Below, in pieces: positions 7,508 through 14,816 of a stretch of 19,016 bases of DNA. The translations under genes and the position numbers were made by a program. Positions within the stretch are counted from its first letter, which is position 1, and each line of letters opens with the position of its first letter. Under the pieces are notes generated by a model that ran no database searches, was not told where the DNA came from, and worked only from the letters and a program-made list of their open reading frames with translations. This DNA comes from Phytoactinopolyspora endophytica (GTDB lineage Bacteria > Actinomycetota > Actinomycetes > Jiangellales > Jiangellaceae). The stretch is taken from the NCBI RefSeq assembly GCF_004138495.1, contig NZ_ML142849.1:274855-293870 (forward strand), read 5' to 3'.

Positions 7508-9909
7508 TAGCCGAACCTTCCCGGCCGCCGGCGGATCAGCACATATCCGGCGACACCAGCTGCGGCCACCAGCACGCCGATGATCGCCCACGGCCAGGGA
7601 GTGCCGGTCGCTTCCTCCTCGGCCTCCTCAGGGATGACCTCCTCGTCGACTCGAGGCAACACGAACACCTGGTGTTCTTGGGAAAAGTACAGATTCCCCG
7701 TGCCATCAAAGGCGACCCCATCGGCAGCAAGGACGAACGGCAAGTCACGGCTATCAATTATTGTCGTGACGGTTCCATCGGTTCCGATCTTTCGGATCGA
7801 TCCAACCTCACTCGAGTAGACCGTGCCGGAATCATCGACTGCAAGACCCCTGATGCCCCTCAGGCTGACATCAGCAGCGAAGGTGGTGATCACGCCATCA
7901 GGGCCGACGGCACGGATCCGGTTCCCACCGTCGGCGATGTAGAGGGTCCCGTCGGCTCCGACGTCGATGTCGGACGGCGTGTCCAACTCGGCCTCGGTGG
8001 CAGGCCCGTCATCGCCGGAGGAACCCGCGGTTCCAATACCGGCGGCCACCTGCACCTCGCCGTCCCGGCCAATATGGAAGACCTGATGGCGCTGGGAATC
8101 CGAGACATACAAGCTCCCGTCCGGCGCGACGGCGACATCTTCAGGGCTGCCGAGCACCATGTGAGTAGCCGCGACGCCCGACCAGGGGACGTCGCCCGCC
8201 TCCGGAATCTCCCCAGTACCGGCGACCGTGCTGACCAGCCCAGCAGGGCTGACACTTCGGACCCGACGAAGCCCGCGGTCGGCCATGAAGAGCGTCCCGT
8301 CCGGCGCCACATCAATGCCGCGGACGTTGCCCAGGGCCTGCTCGGTCGCCAACTGGCCATCACCCCAGGTGGGCCCAGGTTCGCGCGAGTCACCCCGCTG
8401 GTCACCACCTCCAGCAACAGTCGTGATCGTCCCGTCCGGATCTATCGTGCGTACTCGCACCCAGTGCCATCCGTCATTGTCGTGATCCAACACGTAGACC
8501 GTGCCGTCAGGCCCGACCGCCAGGTCACTGGCGCTGGAGAGCTGGGCGTCAGTCGCCGGCCCACCGTCGCCGAAGGAACCATCTGTGCCGGTGCCTGCCA
8601 CCCCGGTGGCGACGTGGGGGTCAGCGTCCGCCCACAGGTCGGGCGCTACGGCCGAGGTGTCCCGCCCGTCAGGGGCGGCCCCGGGCTCGCCGAGAGGAAT
8701 GCGATGCACCTGGCGCAGGGTGCCGTCACCCACGTACAGGGCACCATCCGGCCCGATGGCCAGCGCCGCCAGGTCATGGACGTAGGTGGGCAGGCGGTTG
8801 ATGGTGCCATCTGGCGAGATCACCCGGATCTGATGATATTCGGGGTCGTCCAGATAGATGGTTCCATCGGCGGCCACGGCGATCTCGCTGGGATCGCACA
8901 GCTCGGCATCTGCCGCCGGTCCACCGCCTCCGGTGTGCCCGCATGTCTCGCCGCCAGCGATCGTGGTGATGATGCCATCGGTGTCGATCCGGCGGATCCG
9001 GTGGCTGGGAATCTCGTTGTCCTCATTTCTCCAGGTGAGGTCATTCACATAGATGTTGCCGGCGGCGTCGATCTCGATGTCCCACGGCCGGGTGAACGTT
9101 GCCTCCACGGCCGGTCCACCGTCCCCGCTGGAGGGCTCTCCGAGCCCAGTGCCGGCGATCGTGGTGATGATGCCATCGGTGTCGATCCGGCGGATGTAAC
9201 CGGCGTCCACCACATAGAGCTCGCCGCTGTTACCGACGGCGACATCCTTGGGGCTCTCCAGCTGGGCGCTTGTCGCAGGCCCCACGTCGCCGGCGTTGCC
9301 ATCTTCGCGAGTGCCGGCGACCACGGTTGACTCCCCACCAGGGTCAACACGCACAACCTGGTTGGCACGATCATCGGCGACATAAAGCTCACCGTCCGGA
9401 CCGACGGCGACGCCGCTGACGCGCCCCAGGCCGTCAGGTGTGAGATCCCAGTGAGAGACGCCGGCCTCAGAGGGCCGTCCGCCCGCAACGCGGCTGATGG
9501 TCCCATCCGGCGCGACTCTATGTACGGACGTGCCGTTAGTGGAATAGAAGCTGGCAGTGGCGATATACAGGTTTCCCGCGTGGTCGACCTCCACATCGCT
9601 CACCTCGCCGAGCTTCGCCTCGGTGGCCAGCCCACCCTCATCGTCACCGTCCAGTCCCCACTCGTAACCCCGCTCGCCGGATCCCGCCACCGTCTCAAGC
9701 GGACCGGGCTCGACCGGCGAAACGGCTGCGGTTCCAGCACGGGCCGGTGCAGAAGCCACGGCGCCGGACACGCCACCACCGATGGAGATGGTGGTGCACA
9801 ACAACGACAACGTCAGGAGAACGGCTCGGAACACGGGGCGAGCATGGCACGCGACGATATATGTCCCCTTGCAACGTGCGGGGCGACATCGAGCTATGGC
9901 GTGGATCAT
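7507..9909 (-). CDS. NHL-repeat surface protein, copy B
   Basis: From the ATG at 9909 this is an 800-residue protein. It has a basic N-terminus and hydrophobic export segment (VLLTLSLLCTTISI), the EPGPLETVAG entry motif, and about twelve NHL blades recognisable by repeated DGxLYVAD and DGxITTVAGxG. An acidic linker (about 755-768), a transmembrane helix (about 773-791) and an RRRPGRFG tail end it. A break after blade six (WADADP) suggests two six-bladed propellers facing outwards. The start is uncertain. A GTG at 9834 leaves a tighter signal peptide, and a reading from a GTG at 10017 would overrun the SoxR box of the MFS gene and is unlikely. None has a good Shine-Dalgarno site. It is the most diverged copy and stands alone, away from the tandem pair. 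NHL propellers bind proteins, sugars or RNA in other systems; the ligand here is unknown. Confidence 0.87.
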   Translation of the reverse strand: MIHAIARCRPARCKGTYIVACHARPVFRAVLLTLSLLCTTISIGGGVSGAVASAPARAGTAAVSPVEPGPLETVAGSGERGYEWGLDGDDEGGLATEAKLGEVSDVEVDHAGNLYIATASFYSTNGTSVHRVAPDGTISRVAGGRPSEAGVSHWDLTPDGLGRVSGVAVGPDGELYVADDRANQVVRVDPGGESTVVAGTREDGNAGDVGPATSAQLESPKDVAVGNSGELYVVDAGYIRRIDTDGIITTIAGTGLGEPSSGDGGPAVEATFTRPWDIEIDAAGNIYVNDLTWRNEDNEIPSHRIRRIDTDGIITTIAGGETCGHTGGGGPAADAELCDPSEIAVAADGTIYLDDPEYHQIRVISPDGTINRLPTYVHDLAALAIGPDGALYVGDGTLRQVHRIPLGEPGAAPDGRDTSAVAPDLWADADPHVATGVAGTGTDGSFGDGGPATDAQLSSASDLAVGPDGTVYVLDHDNDGWHWVRVRTIDPDGTITTVAGGGDQRGDSREPGPTWGDGQLATEQALGNVRGIDVAPDGTLFMADRGLRRVRSVSPAGLVSTVAGTGEIPEAGDVPWSGVAATHMVLGSPEDVAVAPDGSLYVSDSQRHQVFHIGRDGEVQVAAGIGTAGSSGDDGPATEAELDTPSDIDVGADGTLYIADGGNRIRAVGPDGVITTFAADVSLRGIRGLAVDDSGTVYSSEVGSIRKIGTDGTVTTIIDSRDLPFVLAADGVAFDGTGNLYFSQEHQVFVLPRVDEEVIPEEAEEEATGTPWPWAIIGVLVAAAGVAGYVLIRRRPGRFG

Positions 9910-9974
9910 CGCTCGGCGTCCGTGGTGGTCGTAGATGTCTATCGCGGTGGTCTTGCCCGCGCCGGCCACGTCGT

Positions 9975-10005
9975 TTGCCCTCAATCGCAGTTGAGCTGGT
10001 GGGCT
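9975..10005 (+). promoter_or_regulatory. SoxR-type promoter/operator of the MFS gene
   Basis: A -35-like TTGCCC (9975-9980) is followed after exactly 19 bases by TGGGCT (10000-10005), a weak -10. Within the spacer lies CTCAA-TCGCAG-TTGAG (9980-9995), inverted arms with the six-base centre of the known SoxR box CCTCAA-N6-TTGAGG. The 19-base spacer is the MerR-family hallmark. Transcription would start near 10012, 30 bases before the MFS start codon. Confidence 0.65.
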
Positions 10006-10041
10006 CTTCAACGACACGTTTCCCGCACGAAAGCGAAGAGC

Positions 10042-11541
10042 ATGGACACCACAACATCCGATTCCGCACCCACCTCGACAGCGTCCACGACGAAGACCGC
10101 TCTACCAGCTCCGTTGACCCTCCCCGTGGTACTCGTCGGCGTGGTCCTGGTCGCGATGTCGATCTCCGGCACCGCGGTCGCGCTGCCGAACATCGGCCGC
10201 GATCTCGACACGTCCGGGTCGGCGTTGCATTGGGTCGTCGCCGGTTACAACCTGGCTTTCGCCGCCATGACACTCGTCGCAGGGTCGACCGCCGACCGGG
10301 TCGGGCGACGTCGAGTGTTCATCGTCGCCGCGCTGATCTTCGCGGCCGGGTTCCTCGCGACAGCGCTGAGCCCGTCGATCGTGATCGCCGACATCGCCCG
10401 GATCGTCTCCGGCGCCGGGGGTGCCGGGATCATGGCCGCCGGCGGCGCGCTGCTCGCCTCCAGCTACGACGGCGCGGCTCGCAACCGGGCCTTCGCGCTG
10501 ATGGGCACGATGGCCGGGATCGGCATCGCGGTCGGCCCGACGATGTCGGGCCTGTTGATCAGCGCGACCGGGTGGCGGGGCAGCTTCGCGGTCTTCACCG
10601 TCGTCGGCCTGCTCATCGCGCTCGGCGCGACCCGGGCCCGCGAGTCACGCGCGACCGATACGCGTGCAACCGATTGGGTGGGCAGCGTGCTGTTCATCGC
10701 CGCACTCACCCTGCTGATGTTCGCTCTCCTGGAAGCCAGCGCGCTGGGCTGGACTCATCCGATCATCGTGATCGCCGCAATCGCCGGCTTGGTCGCCTTG
10801 ATGCTCTTCAGCGCCGTGCAACGCCGGAGCACCTCTCCCGTGCTCGCGCCTTCCCTGGTCGCCAATCGCGGATTCACGGGGTGGAGCCTGGCCACACTGA
10901 CCACCTCGATCGGCTTCCTCGGCGTCCTGGTGTTCCTTCCCACCTACCTGCAGGCAGCGGCCGGCCTCTCCCCCGCCGTCGCCGGCGTGACAATGCTGCT
11001 GCTGACCGCGCCGGTGCTGGTCATGCCCATGATCGCCGTCACCTTGGTGAACAGGGGCGCTCCGGCCCACCTGTTAATCCTGATCGCCCTGGCGCTCGTC
11101 GTCGTAGGGAACCTGTGGCTGATGACGCTCAGCGCCGAGCACACGGTCGCCCTCGTCGCCGGCCCGCTGTTGATGATCGGGATCGGCATGGGCGCCTCGT
11201 TCGGGATCACGGACGGCCAGGCGATGAGCCTCGTTCCTGCTGACTCCGTCGGCATGGCCGCCGGGTTCCTCAACACACTACGAGGGGCAGCCGAAGCCCT
11301 CGTGATCGCCGCGTTCAGCGCCTCCCTGATCGGCCTGCTCACCAGCAGGCTCGGCGACTCCACCGACGCCGCGGCCGTGAGCGCCGGCGACCTCGGCAGC
11401 GATCCCACCGCAGAGCTGGACGCGTTCACGTGGTCATGGCAGATGACCCAGCTCGGCGTCGGCGCGCTGTGCCTCGTGCTCTCGATCATCGTGGCCCGGC
11501 TGATCTTCAGCCGCGCCTCGGCTTCCCAGCACGCCCGCTGA
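10042..11541 (+). CDS. MFS multidrug exporter, 14-helix DHA2 family
   Basis: A 499-residue integral membrane protein with about 14 hydrophobic helices, the first at about 25-48 and the last ending near 490. This is the DHA2 (EmrB/QacA-type) drug:proton antiporter layout. The loop between helices 2 and 3 carries motif A (GSTADRVGRR, 81-90), and helix 5 carries the antiporter motif C (GIGIAVGPTMSG, 159-170). The ATG at 10042 is the natural start. It precedes a short Ser/Thr-rich cytoplasmic tail, has a modest GAAGAG just upstream, and longer readings run through the promoter. It is flanked by two SoxR boxes and followed by soxR, so it is probably induced by redox-active compounds and exports them. 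The substrate cannot be read from the sequence. Confidence 0.92.
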   Translation: MDTTTSDSAPTSTASTTKTALPAPLTLPVVLVGVVLVAMSISGTAVALPNIGRDLDTSGSALHWVVAGYNLAFAAMTLVAGSTADRVGRRRVFIVAALIFAAGFLATALSPSIVIADIARIVSGAGGAGIMAAGGALLASSYDGAARNRAFALMGTMAGIGIAVGPTMSGLLISATGWRGSFAVFTVVGLLIALGATRARESRATDTRATDWVGSVLFIAALTLLMFALLEASALGWTHPIIVIAAIAGLVALMLFSAVQRRSTSPVLAPSLVANRGFTGWSLATLTTSIGFLGVLVFLPTYLQAAAGLSPAVAGVTMLLLTAPVLVMPMIAVTLVNRGAPAHLLILIALALVVVGNLWLMTLSAEHTVALVAGPLLMIGIGMGASFGITDGQAMSLVPADSVGMAAGFLNTLRGAAEALVIAAFSASLIGLLTSRLGDSTDAAAVSAGDLGSDPTAELDAFTWSWQMTQLGVGALCLVLSIIVARLIFSRASASQHAR

Positions 11542-11568
11542 CGCCCGCGCATGGGCCTCACAACGAAG

Positions 11569-11599
11569 TTGACCTCAACCTTAGTTAGGTTTGTACCGT
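11569..11599 (+). promoter_or_regulatory. SoxR box and promoter of soxR
   Basis: TTGACC (11569-11574) and TACCGT (11594-11599) are separated by exactly 19 bases. The spacer begins TCAACCTTAGTTAGG, so that the -35 and box together read TTGACCTCAACCTTAG, very like the start of known SoxR promoters. AACCT and AGGTT form inverted arms around TAGTT. The start of transcription would be near 11606, giving a leader of about 58 bases before soxR. The box is 30 bases after the MFS stop codon. Confidence 0.7.
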
Positions 11600-11663
11600 C
11601 GTGACCGGCATCGAGATGGCACCACGCGTCCGCCTACACCTGAATCGACGAGGATGAGACGAT

Positions 11664-12155
11664 ATGCACGCGAGTCCGGACGATCACCTCACGATCGGCG
11701 AGGTTATCCGCCGGACTGGCGTATCCGCCTCCGCACTGCACTTCTACGAGCGCAAGGGCCTGATCTACGCCGATCGCAATGCCTGCGACCAGCGCATCTT
11801 CGCGCGGCACATGCTCCGGCGCATCTCGCTGATCATCGTGGCCAAACGACTCGGCGTCCCACTCTCGGATGTCGCCAAGGTCTTCGCGACCCTTCCAGCC
11901 GACCGTTCCCCCACCCATGCGGACTGGCAGCGAGTGTCCCGCGTCTGGAAGAAACAACTCGAGGACCGCCGGCGTGCGATCGAGAATCTCGAACACGAAC
12001 TCACCGGATGTATCGGTTGCGGCTGCCTGTCGATGAAGGCCTGCCTGCTTCTCAATCCGGACGACGCGCTGCAAGGCCACGGACCTGGCCCGGTGCGACT
12101 GCAAGAGCCCGGCAACTCTCGCCGCCGGCGAACTCGCAGATCATCTCGCAGATGA
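11664..12155 (+). CDS. soxR: Redox-sensing MerR-family activator SoxR
   Basis: A 163-residue MerR-family regulator. It has the N-terminal winged helix (LTIGEVIRRTGVSASALHFYER, quoted in parts: the recognition region is about 9-30), the DQRIF wing (42-46), a dimerisation helix and the [2Fe-2S] motif Cys116-x2-Cys119-x-Cys121-x5-Cys127. That spacing is the SoxR signature; the cluster is oxidised by redox-cycling agents and switches the bound promoter on. The Arg-rich tail after about 148 is absent from usual SoxR proteins and results from reading past the normal end into the convergent MMPL gene, overlapping it by 15 bases. The ATG at 11664 has GAG five bases upstream. In actinobacteria and pseudomonads SoxR usually controls efflux pumps and oxidoreductases rather than a soxS gene, which fits the MFS pump next door. 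Confidence 0.94.
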   Translation: MHASPDDHLTIGEVIRRTGVSASALHFYERKGLIYADRNACDQRIFARHMLRRISLIIVAKRLGVPLSDVAKVFATLPADRSPTHADWQRVSRVWKKQLEDRRRAIENLEHELTGCIGCGCLSMKACLLLNPDDALQGHGPGPVRLQEPGNSRRRRTRRSSRR

Positions 12156-14300
12156 TGCGCGACGGGCCGGAGATGAGGGCCACCAGGTGCGGTCGCCAAG
12201 CAGCACCAACACCGCTGGGAGCACGACGAGTCGGATCAGCGTGGCGTCGAGCAGGATCGCCGCGGCCAGGCCCACACCCAGCATCTTGATCTCGATCAAC
12301 GACACCGTCGCGAAGATCGCGAAGACTGCCACCATCACCGCCGCCGCGCTGGTGACCACGCCCGCGGAATCGACGATGCCCTGATGCACCGCGGCCCGGG
12401 TTGGCACGCCGCTGGCCACCAGCTCACGGATCCGACTGATCACGAATACGTGGTAGTCCATCGACAGCCCGACCAGCACCGCGAGCACGAAAATCGGCAC
12501 CCAGTCGATCACGAAACCCGGGCTGGTGAAGTCGAGCAGCGACTCCCCATAGCCGTGCTGGAACACCACCACAAGCACCCCGAACGCGACGCCGACCGAA
12601 GCCAAGTTGAGCACCGTCGACACCGCACCCAGCACGATGCTGCGGAACGACGCGGCCATCATCAGGCAGGTCAGCAGCAGCACGAAACCCAGCAGCAGCG
12701 GCAATCGGTCAGCCCGCTTCTCGGAGTCATCCAGCGTGTGCGCGGGCTCGCCACCCACCGCCCATTCCTCGGCGACGCCCGCGAGTACCGTCGGCCCCAG
12801 GTCGGACCGGAGTAGTTCGATGGCTGCCGCCACTCGGTCGTCGGCCTGGTTGTACGGCATCGCCACCTCGATGGTCGAGGTGCCGGCGTCGCTCGACGTC
12901 CGCACCTCGCCGCCGCTGGTGAAGTGCCCGGTTTCGGCGGCATCGTCAGCGAGTCGACGCAGCGCCGCGACGACGTCGGCACGGTCCGCTGAGTCCGCTT
13001 GCGCGACAACGGTCACCGTGCCGCCTTCGCTGGGGTAGGCCGCCGCGATCCGCTTAAAGGCCTGCACCTCTGCGATGTCGCCGGGGACCGCCTCGATGTT
13101 CTCCTCATGGGTCTTCATGCCGAGCGCGGGTGCGGCGAGCACGACGACGCCGACGGCGGCGATCACCAGCGCCACCACCGGGTGGCGGACCACGGGCCCG
13201 ATCAGCCGGCCGCTGATGCCGCCGCGGCCGATCCGGCGGTTGAGGCGCCACAAGCCTGGGATCCGGGGCCGGTCGACCCAGCGGCCGAGCTTGACCAACA
13301 AGGCCGGTAGCACCGTGATCGAGCCGAGCACCGCGACCGCGACCACGATGATCGCCCCACTGGCCAGGGAGTTGAAGGTGGCGTCGGTCAGCACGAACAG
13401 GCCGGCCAGTGACGCGATCACCGCTCCCCCGGAGACTAGGATCGCGTGGCCGGAGGTTTCGGCCGCGATCTCGACCGCGTTCACCGTGCCTCGACCGGCC
13501 TCGCGTTCTTGGCGCTCGCGCTTGAGATAGAACAGCGAGTAGTCGACGCCGACCGCTACGCCAATCAGCACGATCATGCTGTCCACGGACAGGTCGGCCG
13601 GCACCAGGTGCGAGACCGGAGCGGTGATCCCGATGGTAGCCGCGACACTCGTCGCGGCGAGCAGCACCGGCAGGCCCGCCGCGATCAGCGCGCCGAACGC
13701 GAGCAGCATCAGGATCAGCACGATCGGGACACTGATCAACTCCGCGGAGCGCAGGTCCTCGCCAAGCCGGTCCTCGAACGCAGCCACGAGAGAGAGGTCA
13801 CCGGTCTGCTCGATGCTCAGGTCCGGATGAGCGTCCTGAGCCGCGGCGGTGGCGGCGAGCAGCGGGTCGACGTCGACGTCCTCGGAGTCGAGGATGACCG
13901 GCACCAGCAGCGCCGCGCCGTCCTCACTCGGGATCGGATCGCCGACCTCTTCGACGCTCTCGACCTCGGTCATCTCGTCGGCGACCGTGGCGGCCGCGGC
14001 GTTGCCAACAGAACGGTCGAGCCCGCCGTCGGGCGCACTGATCAGCACGCGCTCCCCCGGCGGCTGGGCCAGGCCGGCGTCATGGATCAGCGCGTCTGCC
14101 CGTCCGGACTCACCGACCCGGTAGTCGGCATCGGTCGGGCGCTCGGTGGCCACGATGGTTGCGAGCGCGACGGCCGCGATCACGAAGAGCAGCCAGCTAC
14201 CTATCGCCCACCAGGGATGGGTGGCGCTCCACCACGCGGCCCGGGTCGGAATGCCCGCGAGCCTGTCCTTGAGCTTCATCCGCACGACCTCAAGGTCCAT
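12141..14300 (-). CDS. MMPL-family (RND) transporter
   Basis: A 719-residue RND transporter of the MMPL type: helix 1 (about 30-50), a periplasm-side domain (about 55-185), five helices, then a repeat of this plan (helix at about 373-394, external domain 395-530, five helices to about 702). The Asp-Tyr proton-relay pairs of MmpL proteins are present in both halves, Asp253-Tyr254 in GVDYS and Asp615-Tyr616 in SMDYH. Such proteins export lipids, siderophores or drugs using the proton gradient. No Shine-Dalgarno site precedes the ATG at 14300. The MerR-type promoter at 14309-14339 would start transcription at or within a base or two of that ATG, so a leaderless mRNA is likely. It diverges from a MerR-family gene, its probable regulator, and ends overlapping soxR. 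The substrate is unknown. Confidence 0.92.
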   Translation of the reverse strand: MDLEVVRMKLKDRLAGIPTRAAWWSATHPWWAIGSWLLFVIAAVALATIVATERPTDADYRVGESGRADALIHDAGLAQPPGERVLISAPDGGLDRSVGNAAAATVADEMTEVESVEEVGDPIPSEDGAALLVPVILDSEDVDVDPLLAATAAAQDAHPDLSIEQTGDLSLVAAFEDRLGEDLRSAELISVPIVLILMLLAFGALIAAGLPVLLAATSVAATIGITAPVSHLVPADLSVDSMIVLIGVAVGVDYSLFYLKRERQEREAGRGTVNAVEIAAETSGHAILVSGGAVIASLAGLFVLTDATFNSLASGAIIVVAVAVLGSITVLPALLVKLGRWVDRPRIPGLWRLNRRIGRGGISGRLIGPVVRHPVVALVIAAVGVVVLAAPALGMKTHEENIEAVPGDIAEVQAFKRIAAAYPSEGGTVTVVAQADSADRADVVAALRRLADDAAETGHFTSGGEVRTSSDAGTSTIEVAMPYNQADDRVAAAIELLRSDLGPTVLAGVAEEWAVGGEPAHTLDDSEKRADRLPLLLGFVLLLTCLMMAASFRSIVLGAVSTVLNLASVGVAFGVLVVVFQHGYGESLLDFTSPGFVIDWVPIFVLAVLVGLSMDYHVFVISRIRELVASGVPTRAAVHQGIVDSAGVVTSAAAVMVAVFAIFATVSLIEIKMLGVGLAAAILLDATLIRLVVLPAVLVLLGDRTWWPSSPARRASSAR

Positions 14301-14308
14301 GTAAGTGG

Positions 14309-14339
14309 ATACTGGGTGTTGAAGCGCGCTTCAAGTCAA
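14309..14339 (-). promoter_or_regulatory. MerR-type promoter with perfect palindromic operator
   Basis: On the minus strand TTGACT (14334-14339) and CAGTAT (14309-14314) are 19 bases apart. The spacer contains almost all of the perfect 16-bp palindrome TTGAAGCGCGCTTCAA (14319-14334). This is the standard MerR-family activator layout, placed between the MMPL gene and the divergent MerR gene. Only eight bases separate the -10 from the MMPL start codon. Confidence 0.75.
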
Positions 14340-14347
14340 GGAGCATC

Positions 14348-14773
14348 ATGCCGAAAGCAGATGACCTCGTGCCGATCGGAAAGCTCGCTCGACGCACCGG
14401 TGTGGCAACCTCGGCGCTCCGCTACTACGAGCGGCTCGGCCTGCTATCACCCGCGGAGCTGGGCAACCAGGGAAGGCGCTACACGCCAGAGAGTGCTGAG
14501 CGTGTCGCATTCATTCGCCTCTGCCAGGATGCGGGCTTCACGCTCGCGGAGACCGGGCGGATTCTGGAAGCGTGGGGTCGAGAAGGCCGTGGCTGGAGAC
14601 AGCAGGCTCAGCGCAAGGTCGCGGAGCTCGACGCTCGCATCTCCGACGCACAGCGGGCTAGGGAAATGATCCAGCACGCCCTCGACTGCCCGCATCGCGA
14701 TCCGAATACCTGTCCAAACTTCCGCTCAGCCCTCCAGGCCCGCCTCAACATCCCGGATCTCAAGTTCCAGTAA
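14348..14773 (+). CDS. MerR-family transcriptional regulator
   Basis: A 141-residue regulator with the MerR winged helix-turn-helix (about 8-45; PIGKLARRTGVATSALRYYE and the RRYTPE wing), a dimerisation helix (about 83-112) and a C-terminal sensor loop with Cys114, His116 and Cys122 (DCPHRDPNTCP). The Cys/His loop resembles the metal- or thiol-sensing ends of ZntR/CueR-like proteins but lacks their full motif, so the inducer is uncertain. AAGGAG four bases before the ATG supports the start. It is transcribed away from the MMPL gene; the palindrome in the 47-base gap is the obvious operator, and the regulator probably activates the MMPL gene and may control itself. It converges on NHL copy C with a 43-base gap. 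Confidence 0.92.
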   Translation: MPKADDLVPIGKLARRTGVATSALRYYERLGLLSPAELGNQGRRYTPESAERVAFIRLCQDAGFTLAETGRILEAWGREGRGWRQQAQRKVAELDARISDAQRAREMIQHALDCPHRDPNTCPNFRSALQARLNIPDLKFQ

Positions 14774-14816
14774 ATGACGACACCCCGCAGCCGCGACTTG
14801 CCAAGGCAGCGACCCG

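Noticed and set aside
7672..9330. Long open reading frame on the plus strand opposite NHL copy B (552 codons), and similar frames opposite copies C and D
   Set aside because: They are antisense to clearly coding NHL blades. Their residue composition (Asp/Val/Gly/Arg-rich, no recognisable motif) is what high-GC antisense frames give.
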